Source: Bradyrhizobium sp. NAS80.1
Lineage (GTDB): Bacteria; Pseudomonadota; Alphaproteobacteria; Rhizobiales; Xanthobacteraceae
Reading direction: 5' to 3'
Assembly: GCF_001908205.1 (NCBI RefSeq)
Contig: NZ_LGHL01000146.1
Location: 19,336 to 83,335, forward strand
DNA length: 64,000 nt
In this document: positions 1 to 8,594 of the stretch, one piece after another
Layout: the number at the start of each line of letters is the position of its first letter
Position numbering within the stretch: position 1 is the stretch's first letter
Translations under genes and position numbers: made by a program
The notes under the pieces: model-generated
Database searches by the model: none
What the model was told of the DNA's origin: nothing
Seen by the model: the letters and a program-made list of their open reading frames with translations, nothing else

Positions 1-14
1 CCATCGACGGCCGG

Positions 15-35
15 GCCACGCGTGCTTCGCGTGGC
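15..35. repeat. 8-bp perfect hairpin upstream of MATE gene
   Basis: Arms GCCACGCG and CGCGTGGC flank a five-base loop, about 35 bases upstream of the chosen MATE start. No T tract follows on the plus strand, so this need not be a terminator. The function is unknown. Confidence 0.4.
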
Positions 36-69
36 AACGGCTTTGCACGCCCTGATGAAAGGCCACTCC

Positions 70-1419
70 ATGTCCGCCGCCAAGCCGCTCTGGCCCAATT
101 TTCTGGGCTTCCTCGCACCGTTGATGCTGAGCAACGCGCTGCAATCGCTGTTCGGCACCGTCAGCAACGTCTATCTCGGCCAGATGATCGGCGTCGACGC
201 GCTCGCTGCGGTCTCGGCGTTCTTCCCGGTGATGTTCTTCCTGTTCGCCTTCGTCATGGGCCTGAGCACCGGCGCCACCGTGCTGATCGGTCAGGCGTTT
301 GGCGCGGGCGAGCACCGCAGGATCAAGATCGTCGTGGGCACGACACTAGCGGTCGGCCTATTGCTTTCGATATCGATTGCGCTGATCGGCGGACTGTTCA
401 GCCGGCAATTGATGACGATGCTCGCCACGCCCGCGAACATTCTCGACCAGGCCAGCGCCTATGCCCGCATCATGCTGCTCACCATGCCGCTCGGTTTCGT
501 CTTCCTGCTGATGACCGCGATGATCCGTGGTGTCGGCGACGCAGTGACGCCGCTGCTGGCGCTGACGTTGTCGACTGCGATCGGTCTGGTCCTGACACCG
601 ATACTGGTTCTTGGCTCGTTCGGATTGCCTACCGCTGGCATCACGAGTCCAGCCTGGGCGGCCGCGATCGCCAACACGCTGACGCTGATCGCGTTGGCCG
701 TCTATCTCCTGCGAAAGAAGCATGCGTTGGCACCGGACGCAGCGTTGCTGCGTCATCTGTGGCTTAACGGCAGCGTGCTCGGAAAGATCCTCAGCATTGG
801 ACTGCCGACTGCGATCGGCATGGTCGTGATGGCGATCGCCGAGCTCATGCTGCTCGGCCTCGTCAACGGCTTTGGATCGGACGCCACGGCGGCCTACGGC
901 GCCGTCAACCAGGTGATGGGCTACACGCAATTCACGGCGATGTCGATCTCGATCGCAGTCTCGATCCTCGGCGCGCAGGCGGTTGGCAGCGGCGACAGGG
1001 CGAGGCTCGACGACATTGTGCGAACCGGCCTCGCGTTCAACCTCGTCCTGACCGGCGGGCTGGTCGCGCTGATCTACCTGGCGCCGCGCGCCGTGCTCGG
1101 CATCTTCATCACGGATGGCGCGGTGCTCGAACTGGCGAAAGAGCTGCTCTATATCGCCTTGTGGAGCTCGGTGCCGTTTGGCATGGCCACGGTGTTTTCA
1201 GGGGCGATGCGCGCCGGAGGCGTGGCACTGACACCGATGCTGCTCTCGATCTTCGCCATTGTCGCGATCGAGCTGCCGTCCGCTGTGATCCTGAGCCGAA
1301 CGATCGGCCTGCAAGGCGTGTGGGCCGCCTATCCGATCGTGTTCTGCGCCATGTTCGTTTTGCAGATGGGCTATTACCTCCTGGTGTGGCGCAAGCGGGC
1401 GATCCGGCGTCTGATCTGA
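70..1419 (+). CDS. MATE family multidrug/metabolite efflux transporter
   Basis: An inner-membrane exporter of the MATE (MatE/NorM/DinF) superfamily, which couples ion influx to expulsion of cationic drugs or metabolites; the substrate cannot be read from sequence. The protein is about 450 residues, the usual size, and hydrophobic throughout with roughly twelve membrane segments in two similar halves (for example GQMIGVDALAAVSAFFPVMF early and AAYGAVNQVMGYTQFTAMSI at the start of the second half). The ATG at 70 has AAAGG seven bases upstream. A longer frame opens at a GTG at 22 inside a hairpin and is less likely. It ends about 95 bp before the next gene and is probably monocistronic. Confidence 0.9.
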   Translation: MSAAKPLWPNFLGFLAPLMLSNALQSLFGTVSNVYLGQMIGVDALAAVSAFFPVMFFLFAFVMGLSTGATVLIGQAFGAGEHRRIKIVVGTTLAVGLLLSISIALIGGLFSRQLMTMLATPANILDQASAYARIMLLTMPLGFVFLLMTAMIRGVGDAVTPLLALTLSTAIGLVLTPILVLGSFGLPTAGITSPAWAAAIANTLTLIALAVYLLRKKHALAPDAALLRHLWLNGSVLGKILSIGLPTAIGMVVMAIAELMLLGLVNGFGSDATAAYGAVNQVMGYTQFTAMSISIAVSILGAQAVGSGDRARLDDIVRTGLAFNLVLTGGLVALIYLAPRAVLGIFITDGAVLELAKELLYIALWSSVPFGMATVFSGAMRAGGVALTPMLLSIFAIVAIELPSAVILSRTIGLQGVWAAYPIVFCAMFVLQMGYYLLVWRKRAIRRLI

Positions 1420-1461
1420 CAGGATCATCAAAGTATTATGACCATCATTAAACGGTGGACC

Positions 1462-1482
1462 TGTGGCGCGCACTGCGCCACA
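1462..1482. repeat. 8-bp perfect inverted repeat between MATE and isomerase genes
   Basis: TGTGGCGC and GCGCCACA are separated by five bases (gcact). It lies 15 to 33 bp before the two plausible starts of the next gene, so it could be an operator or an mRNA hairpin. No T tract follows. Confidence 0.4.
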
Positions 1483-1514
1483 ATGCTGGAAAAGCGATGT
1501 CAGGGAGAACGATT

Positions 1515-2123
1515 TTGACCCGCACAGCCCCGCAATTCCTGTTCGATTTCGGCAGCCCGAACGCCTATCTCAGCCATCTTGCGATCCCGGCGATCGAACA
1601 GCGCATCGGCGTCAAGTTCGAATATGTGCCGATCCTGCTCGGCGGCATCTTCAAGGCGACCAACAACAAGTCGCCGGCCGAGACGCTTGCCGGCATCAAG
1701 AACAAGCGCGAATTCCAGGCGGTCGAGACCGAGCGCTTCATCAAGCGTTTCAAGGTCCAGCCCTACGTCTTCAATCCCAACTTCCCCGTCAACACGCTGA
1801 ACCTGATGCGCGCGGCGATCGCGGCACAGCTCGAAGGCGTGTTCGAGAAATATGTGGAGGCCGCTTTCCACCACATGTGGCACGAGCCGAAGAAGATGGA
1901 CGATCCCGAGGTCGCGGCAAAGGCGCTGGCCTCCTCCGGTCTCGATGCCCAAAAGCTGTTCGCCCGGGCCCAGGAGCCCGAGGTGAAGGGCAAGCTGATC
2001 AAGAATACCGAGGAGGCTGTTGCTCGCGGCGCGTTCGGCTCGCCGACCTTCTTCGTCGGCAACGAGATGTTCTTCGGCAAGGAGCAACTGCGCGAGGTCG
2101 AGGAGATGGTGCTGGGCAAATAA
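1515..2123 (+). CDS. 2-hydroxychromene-2-carboxylate isomerase-like DsbA-family protein
   Basis: A thioredoxin-fold protein of the DsbA/HCCA-isomerase/kappa-GST group, which use glutathione in isomerisation or transfer reactions; the true substrate is unknown. The N-terminus has the family signature FDFGSPNAYLSH, where the Ser replaces the CxxC cysteines of DsbA. Near the C-terminus GAFGSPTFFVGNEMFFGKEQL matches the usual cis-Pro strand and binding loop. About 202 residues, normal length. The TTG at 1515 was chosen because GGGAGA lies just upstream and the family begins only a few residues before FDFGSP. An in-frame ATG at 1497 is the alternative, and a GTG at 1455 would put a hairpin inside the gene. 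Confidence 0.85.
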   Translation: MTRTAPQFLFDFGSPNAYLSHLAIPAIEQRIGVKFEYVPILLGGIFKATNNKSPAETLAGIKNKREFQAVETERFIKRFKVQPYVFNPNFPVNTLNLMRAAIAAQLEGVFEKYVEAAFHHMWHEPKKMDDPEVAAKALASSGLDAQKLFARAQEPEVKGKLIKNTEEAVARGAFGSPTFFVGNEMFFGKEQLREVEEMVLGK

Positions 2124-2231
2124 TCCCGGCATGGCGGACATCGAATGTGATTGCGGTACCACTCCGGATTGCTTCGCATCATCGGCGATGACGATTATAA
2201 GTAGCCGCCAAGAGCAATAATGGAGCATCCC

Positions 2232-3155
2232 ATGCGTATCCTCGTGGTCGGCGCCGGCGCCATCGGCGGCTATTTTGGTGGCAGACTGTTGCAGGCTGGC
2301 CGCGACGTCACCTTTCTGGTCCGGCCGCGACGCGCCAGCGAGCTCGCGAGCGCCGGGCTCATCATCAAGAGTCCGAATGGCGATGTGACCTTGAAGAATC
2401 CGCCGACTGTGCAGGCCGACGCGCTCAAGGACAGGTTCGACGTCGTGCTGCTCAGCTGCAAGGCGTTCGACCTCGATGACGCCATCAAGTCGTTCGCCGC
2501 GGCAGTCGGTCCGAACACGTCGATCATTCCGATGCTGAACGGCATGAAGCATCTCGACACGCTCGACGACAAGTTCGGCAAGGAGCGCGTGCTCGGCGGC
2601 CTCTGCGCGATCGCCGCGACCTTGAACGACAAGCGCGAGGTGGTGCAGCTCCAGCCGATGCAGTCTCTGAATTACGGCGAGCGCGACGGCAAGCTGTCGG
2701 ACAGGGTCAAGGCCATCGACGAAGCCTTCAAGAGCGGCATCAACGGCGCCGCCGCCAGCCAGAACATCATGCAGGACATGTGGGAGAAGTGGGTGTTCCT
2801 CTCCTCGCTCGCGGCCTCCACCAGCCTGATGCGTACCTCCGTCGGCAACATCCTCGCCGCTCCCGGCGGCAGGGATTTCCTGCTCGGCATGCTCGACGAG
2901 ACCAGCGCGATCGCCACCGCGTCAGGCTACACGCCAGGCGGGCCGTTCTTCGAGCGGGTGAAGGGTAACCTCACCACCGAAGGATCGCCGATGACGGCGT
3001 CGATGTTCCGCGACATCAAGGCGGGCCTGCCGGTCGAGGCCGACCACGTGATCGGCGACCTGATCGCGCGCGGCGATGCCGCCAAGGTGCCCGTGCCGAA
3101 GCTGCGCATCGCCTACACGCATCTGAAGGCGTATGAGAAGCAGCGGGCGAGCTAA
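2232..3155 (+). CDS. 2-dehydropantoate 2-reductase family protein (PanE/ApbA)
   Basis: A cytoplasmic NADPH-dependent reductase of the ketopantoate reductase family. Authentic PanE makes pantoate for coenzyme A, but bacteria often carry several paralogues, so the substrate is open. The dinucleotide fold is plain at the N-terminus (MRILVVGAGAIGGYFGG), followed by the family segments LLSCKAFDLDDAI, IIPMLNGMKHLD and, in the C-terminal helical domain, WEKWVFLSSLAASTSLMR. About 307 residues, typical. The ATG at 2232 is preceded by GGAG six bases away, better than the ATG at 2220. The gene stands alone, with repeat DNA downstream. Confidence 0.85.
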   Translation: MRILVVGAGAIGGYFGGRLLQAGRDVTFLVRPRRASELASAGLIIKSPNGDVTLKNPPTVQADALKDRFDVVLLSCKAFDLDDAIKSFAAAVGPNTSIIPMLNGMKHLDTLDDKFGKERVLGGLCAIAATLNDKREVVQLQPMQSLNYGERDGKLSDRVKAIDEAFKSGINGAAASQNIMQDMWEKWVFLSSLAASTSLMRTSVGNILAAPGGRDFLLGMLDETSAIATASGYTPGGPFFERVKGNLTTEGSPMTASMFRDIKAGLPVEADHVIGDLIARGDAAKVPVPKLRIAYTHLKAYEKQRAS

Positions 3156-3165
3156 CCCCACATTC

Positions 3166-3352
3166 CGCTGTCGTCCCGGACAAGCGCAGCGAAGCGGAGC
3201 GCTGATTCGGGCCCCCTGCGCGAGCGCTTGCGCTCGTCGTGCTGACCACAGGGAGTGGTTGTGATACGAGCGGGTGGCCCCGAGTCTTCGTCAAACTCGA
3301 TCCTGTGGCTATGGGTCCCGGGCTCGCGCTTCGCGCGCCCCGGGACGACAGA
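3166..3352. repeat. Dispersed palindromic repeat, family A copy 1
   Basis: The ends carry TCGTCCCGGACAAGC and, inverted, GGGACGACAG, with TGGCTATGGGTCCC inside. Related copies lie at 13266, 30254 and 55678, always between genes. A long imperfect hairpin is possible. Confidence 0.7.
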
Positions 3353-3378
3353 GGCGATTGCCTCTTGCGGTCCCGCCG

Positions 3379-3462
3379 CTACTGCAAATGCGCCAGATAG
3401 TGCGCGACCGCAGTAATCTCTTCCTCACTCATCCCGTAGGCGACAGCAATCGCTGCAACGCG
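3379..3462 (-). pseudogene. C-terminal remnant of a c-type cytochrome
   Basis: The minus strand reads AIAVAYGMSEEEITAVAHYLA followed by HLQ and a stop at 3379. This closely resembles the last helix of small class I cytochromes c (M-S-D-E-D-I-x-A-V-A-x-Y-L). Only about 27 codons remain: an in-frame TGA lies just upstream, and no heme-binding CxxCH is seen nearby. It sits between two dispersed repeats, so a decayed gene cut by repeat insertion or deletion is plausible. A chance match cannot be excluded. Confidence 0.5.
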
Positions 3463-3518
3463 AAATCAGATGGCGTGCGGCTGATTTGCGGGCAGCAAGA
3501 GGGTGGCCGCACAAAATT

Positions 3519-3543
3519 CGCGAAAACAACCCCATGCAAAGTA
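3519..3543. repeat. 25-nt exact repeat, copy 1 (family I)
   Basis: The 25 bases starting CGCGAAAACAACCCCATG are identical to those at 43388-43412. Here they lie between the cytochrome remnant and the epimerase gene. The similarity may extend further as a degenerate element. Confidence 0.7.
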
Positions 3544-3620
3544 AAACGGCTCAGACCATTTTGCTCCCGGTGACACCGGACAGACATTTGACGCGTCGAG
3601 CAAAACAGCAATCGCGGCGA

Positions 3621-4607
3621 TTAAGAGACGATAGGATAAGGCCCGCCGTCGAACACCGTGTCATGATAGCCCTTCGATCCAATCTCGCGCGCCAGCGCGC
3701 TGCGGAAATCCTGCCCCGCGCGAAGGCTATGCAGCACATGCGCGAAATCGAATTCTGGCCGCCAGCCAAGCTCGCGCCGCGCACGATCGTTGACATAGAC
3801 GCGGTCGATCTCGGGGAATAGCCGCCAGCCGCGCGCCGCATAGAGCTGCGCACAATCCGGATAGAGCTCGCGCACGACACTGGCCGCGTCGCGCGCGAGC
3901 GCCGCGAGATGGCGTGGCTCGAACGGGCTCGTCGCAGAGACGATGTAGCGACCGAAACCGATCTTCGGTGCACGCTCGACGGCAAGCAGATGGGCGCTCA
4001 CCGCGTCCGCTATATCCAGCCGGCGATAGAGCAGCTCGTTGGCCTGCGCGTTCTCGAGCGCGTAAGCCGACCGCATCGCCGGATCGTCGTCGTCCTCCGG
4101 AAAGAAGCGCGAGGTCCTCAGGATGAGAACCGGCAGCCCGCGCTCACGAAAGAACAGCTCGCACACGCTCTCAGCCATCAGCTTGGACGTGCCATAGATG
4201 TTTTTGGGCACCGGAGGCAGATCCTCGGTCACCCACACCGCCGCCTGTCCAGCCTCGGGTCTGAGCTGCGAACCGAAGGCGCTGGTGGTGCTGGTGAAGA
4301 CGAAGCTGTGCACTCCGGCGGCCAAGGCGGCCTCGAGCAGGTTCAGTGTGCCGGTGACGTTGGTGTCGACAAATTCCTGCCTCGTGTGGGTCGCCACATG
4401 CGGCTTGTGCAGCGTCGCGGTATGGATCACGGCGGTGACGCCTGCCATCTGGCGCCGCACGAAGTCCGGGTCGACGATCGAGCCGACTGCATCGGTCCAG
4501 GCTGATTTCTTCAAATCAACCCCATGCACACGTGAACCACGCGCACGGAGCGTCCGGAGAATGGCCTCGCCGAGGTGGCCCGCGCTGCCGGTGACCAGAA
4601 TTGTCAT
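3621..4607 (-). CDS. NAD-dependent epimerase/dehydratase (extended SDR)
   Basis: An extended short-chain dehydrogenase/reductase, usually acting on nucleotide sugars or related substrates; substrate not identifiable. The Rossmann motif TGSAGHLGEA begins at residue 6, VDLKK follows the second strand, TSTTSAFGS carries the catalytic Ser/Thr region, and NIYGTSKLMAE supplies the YxxxK pair. About 328 residues. The start MTILVTGS at 4607 puts the glycine motif at the expected place; an ATG 13 codons upstream adds an unlikely leader. The gene faces the pantoate-reductase-like gene across repeat DNA. Confidence 0.85.
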   Translation of the reverse strand: MTILVTGSAGHLGEAILRTLRARGSRVHGVDLKKSAWTDAVGSIVDPDFVRRQMAGVTAVIHTATLHKPHVATHTRQEFVDTNVTGTLNLLEAALAAGVHSFVFTSTTSAFGSQLRPEAGQAAVWVTEDLPPVPKNIYGTSKLMAESVCELFFRERGLPVLILRTSRFFPEDDDDPAMRSAYALENAQANELLYRRLDIADAVSAHLLAVERAPKIGFGRYIVSATSPFEPRHLAALARDAASVVRELYPDCAQLYAARGWRLFPEIDRVYVNDRARRELGWRPEFDFAHVLHSLRAGQDFRSALAREIGSKGYHDTVFDGGPYPIVS

Positions 4608-4683
4608 TTGAGAACCAATACAGCCGCCAGCGGCGTGGAAAACCACGGCTCAATCCGGTTTGGCTGGATGCTCTGGGGAAAAT

Positions 4684-4758
<75 letters not shown>

Positions 4759-5031
4759 ATCCTGTGTCGGTCGCGTGTCGCGCCGGCAACGGCTGTCGTA
4801 TGCCAAAAGCGGACGGTGAATGCAACAGCTACTGACGTTATAGATTCGGTTTCTAGGCCCCATATGGACCCCGATTCCAATCAAATCGGCCGAAAACGCC
4901 CTGGAACTGCCGAATCGACGCCGGTGGATTGAAATTCGGCCGTCCCGGCCCAATTTAGGGCCGACATCACAGCATATGAATTGGCGACGTGCTAAAGAGC
5001 CGCCATTCCAGACATCATACGAGGGGATCCC

Positions 5032-5955
5032 GTGACGATCATCGACCAGGGTAACGGAGCGGCTGGCCCGGCTGCGGCCGATCTGATCAAGGACACTACC
5101 ACCCAGGGCTTCGTGAAGGATGTCATCGAGGAATCGAAGCGCCAGCCGGTGCTGATCGACTTCTGGGCTGAGTGGTGCGGGCCCTGCAAGCAGCTGACCC
5201 CCGTCCTGGAAAAGGCGGTCAAGGCCGCCAAGGGCAAGGTCAAGCTGGTCAAGATGAACATCGACCAGCACCCGGCGATCCCGGGCCAGATGGGCATCCA
5301 GTCGATCCCGGCCGTGATCGCCTTCGTCAACGGCCAGCCGGCCGACGGCTTCATGGGCGCGGTGCCGGAGAGCCAGGTCAACACCTTCATCGAGCGGCTG
5401 ACCAAGGGCGTCACCGCACCGGGCGAGGTCAATGTCGCCGAGATCGTGCAGGAAGCCGACGGCGTGCTCGCCGAGGGTGACGCCGCGGCGGCCGCGCAGA
5501 TCTACGCCGAGGCGCTGCAGCATGATTCGACCAACATCGCGGCCCTTGCCGGGCTGGCGAAGTGCTACGCCGTCTCCGGCGCAATGGAGCAGGCCAAGCA
5601 GACGCTCGCCATGGTGCCGGAGTCCAAGCGCAACGACCCCGCCGTGAAGGCGGTGCAGGCCACGATTGATCTCGCCGAGCAGGCGGAGTCGCTGGGACCG
5701 GTCGCCGAGCTGGAGCAGAAGGTCGCCGCAAACCCGCTCGATCATCAGGCCCGCTTCGACCTTGCGACCGCGCTCAACGCCCAAGGCAACCGGGCGGCCG
5801 CCACCGAGCAGCTGCTCGCGATCGTCAAGCGCGACCGCAAATGGAACGACGACGGCGCCCGCAAGCAGCTGGTGCAGTTCTTCGAGGCCTGGGGCGGCAC
5901 GGATGATGCAACGGTCGAGGGACGAAAGCGCCTGTCGACGATCCTGTTTTCCTGA
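5032..5955 (+). CDS. cnoX: Thioredoxin-TPR protein (CnoX/YbbN family)
   Basis: A co-chaperone/oxidoreductase of the CnoX (YbbN) type: a thioredoxin domain fused to tetratricopeptide helices, known in the family to protect clients from oxidation and pass them to GroEL or DnaK. The thioredoxin active site WCGPC is at residues 48-52 (the E. coli protein lacks this classic pair, whereas alphaproteobacterial forms often keep it). The cis-Pro region SIPAVIAF follows. From about residue 125 the protein is helical and Ala-rich with TPR-like units (GDAAAAAQIYAEALQHDSTN). About 307 residues. GAGGGG precedes the GTG start. The Lon-domain gene lies 108 bp downstream. Confidence 0.88.
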   Translation: MTIIDQGNGAAGPAAADLIKDTTTQGFVKDVIEESKRQPVLIDFWAEWCGPCKQLTPVLEKAVKAAKGKVKLVKMNIDQHPAIPGQMGIQSIPAVIAFVNGQPADGFMGAVPESQVNTFIERLTKGVTAPGEVNVAEIVQEADGVLAEGDAAAAAQIYAEALQHDSTNIAALAGLAKCYAVSGAMEQAKQTLAMVPESKRNDPAVKAVQATIDLAEQAESLGPVAELEQKVAANPLDHQARFDLATALNAQGNRAAATEQLLAIVKRDRKWNDDGARKQLVQFFEAWGGTDDATVEGRKRLSTILFS

Positions 5956-5971
5956 GGCGCGGTTTTTGATG

Positions 5972-6041
5972 GAGCATGATCTTGCCGGAAAACCGTTGCA
6001 CACTTTGCGCTAACGCGGTCCTGCGGATCCAGATCATGTTC
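5972..6041. repeat. Dispersed palindromic repeat, family B copy 1
   Basis: It opens with GAGCATGATC and closes with AGATCATGTTC, with CGGAAAACCG inside. Better-conserved copies lie at 54443 and 59069. It sits in the short gap between cnoX and the Lon-domain gene and could form a hairpin in a shared transcript. Confidence 0.7.
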
Positions 6042-6063
6042 TAACGCCTTTAGCGGGGACCAG

Positions 6064-6741
6064 ATGCCGATCAACATCGAATATCGCGGGCCCGCCGACC
6101 TTCCGGAGATCATTCCGGTGTTTCCGCTGCCGGGCGCGCTGCTGCTGCCCCGCGGCCAGATGCCGCTCAACATCTTCGAGGCGCGCTATCTTGCGATGGT
6201 CGACGACGCCTTGCGCGACGGCCATCGCCTGATCGGCATGATCCAGCCCGACGTGGCGCATTCGCCGAAGAACACCAACAAGCCGGTGCTGTTCCGCGTC
6301 GGCTGCGTCGGACGCATCACCCAACTCGCCGAATCCGGTGACGGCCGCTACATCCTCGAGCTCACCGGCGTCTCGCGCTTCAGGGTGGTCGAGGAGCTCG
6401 AAGTCCTGACTGCCTACCGGCAGTGCAAGGTCGACTTCTCCGCCTTCGTCGACGACTTCACCGCGCGCATGGGCGAGGACGAGGTCGATCGCGAGGCGCT
6501 GCTCTCGGTGCTGGCGGACTTTTTGAAGGCCAACAACCTCAAGGTCGACTGGGAAGGCGTCGAAGCCGCCCCTAATGAAGCGCTCGTCAACGCGCTGGCG
6601 ATGATGTCGCCCTATGGCCCCGCGGAGAAGCAGGCCATGCTGGAGGCGCCGGATTTGAAGACCCGCGCCGAGATCTTGATCGCGGTGACCGAGATGGACC
6701 TCGCCAAGAAGCGCACCAGCGGCGATCCGCCGCTGCAATAG
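6064..6741 (+). CDS. Lon N-terminal (substrate-binding) domain protein
   Basis: A stand-alone LON substrate-binding domain (LON/PUA-like) without the AAA+ and protease parts of Lon. Such proteins are widespread in alphaproteobacteria and their role is not established. Characteristic stretches are IPVFPLPGALLLPRGQMPLNIFEARY near the start (positions about 6150-6190) and GRITQLAESGDGRYILELTGVSRF in the middle. About 225 residues, normal for this group. It probably shares a transcript with the thioredoxin-TPR gene upstream, which hints at protein quality control, but that is inference. Confidence 0.85.
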   Translation: MPINIEYRGPADLPEIIPVFPLPGALLLPRGQMPLNIFEARYLAMVDDALRDGHRLIGMIQPDVAHSPKNTNKPVLFRVGCVGRITQLAESGDGRYILELTGVSRFRVVEELEVLTAYRQCKVDFSAFVDDFTARMGEDEVDREALLSVLADFLKANNLKVDWEGVEAAPNEALVNALAMMSPYGPAEKQAMLEAPDLKTRAEILIAVTEMDLAKKRTSGDPPLQ

Positions 6742-6758
6742 CACGAGCCTGCGGGACG

Positions 6759-7217
6759 CTACCGTGGCTCCCGTCGACCTAGCCAGATATGAAGCGGAAG
6801 CATCAGGGCCAGCGAGAATCCGACGCCCAGGTGGATCCAGCTCATCCAGGGCCGTACCGCTTCCGATCCCAGGTAGTAGAGCCCGAACGCGGTCGCGATC
6901 AGCACGGCATTGAACGACCCCATGATCGATCCGGAGACGAGATTCCTGCCGCTCCGCCACGATCGCAGCAAGTGCATCGGAATGAGGGCGCCAAGCAGCA
7001 ATAGCGCCAGCATTGCGACACCGCCATGGATCATCAGCGCGTTGGCGGCGATTTGCTGCCATATCTCGTCGCCGGCAAGGTCCTTCTGCCAGTCGGCCAC
7101 GAGCCAAGCAGCGCCGGTCAGAATGAGCGCCGCGAACGCCGCGTAGAGCGAGTAGCGAAATGATGTTCTAAGCCGCAAGGTGCACCGCGTGATGCCAGTC
7201 GGAGGTGATCTGAACAT
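6759..7217 (-). CDS. Four-helix tetra-His membrane protein (DUF4405-like cytochrome candidate)
   Basis: A 152-residue inner-membrane protein with four predicted helices (about residues 22-41, 58-84, 96-117, 125-147). Histidines H64, H82, H129 and H143 lie in or at the ends of helices, as expected for bis-His heme ligation in small b-type cytochromes of the DUF4405/cytochrome b561 kind. The heme role is inferred from this pattern. It is the last gene of the flavin/cytochrome cluster and its start overlaps apbE by 50 bp if translation begins at 7217. A TTG at 7178 would reduce the overlap to 11 bp. It could be the membrane electron carrier feeding the flavoprotein encoded upstream. Confidence 0.7.
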   Translation of the reverse strand: MFRSPPTGITRCTLRLRTSFRYSLYAAFAALILTGAAWLVADWQKDLAGDEIWQQIAANALMIHGGVAMLALLLLGALIPMHLLRSWRSGRNLVSGSIMGSFNAVLIATAFGLYYLGSEAVRPWMSWIHLGVGFSLALMLPLHIWLGRREPR

Positions 7218-8079
7218 CGCCGTCGGCCGAGATCAGCAATGCGCCGGCCTGGTAATATTTGAGCAGTTGGCCCGCATCGGTCCCGGAGATCATGACGATC
7301 TTGGTCAAGGCGTCGGCAATCATGCAGGAGGGCGCGCGAATCGTGACGCCGTCGATCAGCCTTGCCGGCCTCTGAGTTCTGGGATCAATCACCGCCGAAC
7401 AACCCGGCTCACTGCTGTCGAACAACTCGACGCGACGCGCCGTTGAGGCCAGCGCTTCGTCGGCCACGTCGATGCGGCAGATCGATTGGCCTGGGTCGCG
7501 AGGATCGCGGACGTGAACTGCGCGCGGCTCCGCGCCAAAGGCCCGAAGGTCGCCGCCCGCATTCACCATGCCGCCTGGAACGCCAAAATCGCGCAGCGCG
7601 GCCACCGCTCGATCGACAGCGAAGCCCTTCGCTATGCCACCAAGGTCAATCGTGACATCGGCCGATCGAAAGTGGGCCGTGTGGTCCGGAAGCAGCTCAA
7701 TCGCGTCGGCAAAGCCCGCAATCGGCGCCGACGCAGGCTTATCCTTCACGAGCGGCAGCAACCCCATCGTCTGCAACGCCGGTGCGATCGTGATATCAAA
7801 AAGCCCCCCGGAGCGGCGATGCAGCTCAACGGCGGTCTCGAGCACCTCGAACGTCCATGCATGAACGCTCAAGGGGCGAATGCCGGCTTCGCGGTTAAGC
7901 CGACTGACGTCGCTGTCCGGCTCATGAAAGCTCATCAGCCGATGCACCTGCGCAATGGCATCGAATGCGGCGTCGATGGCGCCGTCCATGTCGGGTCTGC
8001 GAGCGCCCGCAACCTCGATCTCCACGAAGGTGCCGAGCAGCGGCCTTGCGCGACGGATGCTATCGGAGGCGATTGCCAT
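7168..8079 (-). CDS. apbE: FAD:protein FMN transferase (ApbE)
   Basis: ApbE cleaves FAD and attaches FMN covalently to a Thr/Ser of extracytoplasmic flavoproteins, with Mg2+. Family motifs in order: RPLLGTFVEIEV, MSFHEPDSDVSRLNR, the central DLGGIAKGFAVDRA, NAGGDLRAFG, and the C-terminal metal-site region MIADALTKIVM. About 303 residues. No clear signal peptide is seen, although many ApbE proteins are periplasmic lipoproteins; export is therefore uncertain. It overlaps the FMN-binding protein gene by 20 bp, so the two are translationally coupled: the substrate is very probably that neighbour. Confidence 0.93.
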   Translation of the reverse strand: MAIASDSIRRARPLLGTFVEIEVAGARRPDMDGAIDAAFDAIAQVHRLMSFHEPDSDVSRLNREAGIRPLSVHAWTFEVLETAVELHRRSGGLFDITIAPALQTMGLLPLVKDKPASAPIAGFADAIELLPDHTAHFRSADVTIDLGGIAKGFAVDRAVAALRDFGVPGGMVNAGGDLRAFGAEPRAVHVRDPRDPGQSICRIDVADEALASTARRVELFDSSEPGCSAVIDPRTQRPARLIDGVTIRAPSCMIADALTKIVMISGTDAGQLLKYYQAGALLISADGDVQITSDWHHAVHLAA

Positions 8080-8530
8080 AAGCTGCCAATATTCTTCTCA
8101 CGCCTTCGGTGACATGGGTCGACGATAGCGTCGCCCCCGCGATGTTCCTGATATCGCCGTTGATCTTGAGCGCACTACCGCTCGTCTTGCCGACGAACTG
8201 TGCGAGCCAGCTCGGGCTCCTGATTTCGCCGCCATAGGATTCCCGATATTCCAGGATCTCGATTTTATGGACGGCACCCGCCGGGGTCAGCGCCACCGCG
8301 TAGTCGATGAAGAGGTGCTTGCCGACGACCCGGTCGAAGACGAAGAAGCCGACAGCCTTGCCGCCGGCCTCGGCCTTCCAGACGCGGCCCGCCTGAACTT
8401 CGGAAAAATGTGTCGCGGACGGAAATGCCTCCTTCTGCGCTTCCTCAATCGACAGATACCGGACGGCATAGGCGGGAGAGGTGGCAGACAAGATCGCCGC
8501 AGCCGGCGCGGTGTATCGAACCCAATTCAT
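8060..8530 (-). CDS. Periplasmic FMN-binding domain protein
   Basis: A small secreted flavoprotein with one FMN_bind domain. A signal peptide runs to about SPAYA (residues 20-24 in the longer reading). The C-terminal half carries NGDIRNIAGATLSSTHV, which matches the flavinylation motif in which the Thr of the GAT triplet is linked to FMN by ApbE. About 156 residues. The ATG at 8530 has GAGG five bases upstream; a GTG two codons earlier is the alternative. It lies immediately upstream of apbE, with overlap, and 58 bp downstream of the porin gene. It probably shuttles electrons between inner-membrane cytochromes and a periplasmic acceptor; the acceptor is unknown. Confidence 0.88.
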   Translation of the reverse strand: MNWVRYTAPAAAILSATSPAYAVRYLSIEEAQKEAFPSATHFSEVQAGRVWKAEAGGKAVGFFVFDRVVGKHLFIDYAVALTPAGAVHKIEILEYRESYGGEIRSPSWLAQFVGKTSGSALKINGDIRNIAGATLSSTHVTEGVRRILAAYGNRLR

Positions 8531-8594
8531 AGTCACCTCGCTCCTGGCCCTCTCATCAGGCCTCGCAACATTGTCCCAAGCGACCCTGTCGGCA

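Noticed and set aside
4508..4530. CAACCCCATGCA in the epimerase gene resembling the 25-base repeat
   Set aside because: Only about 12 bases match and they are explained by codons for HGVDLK.
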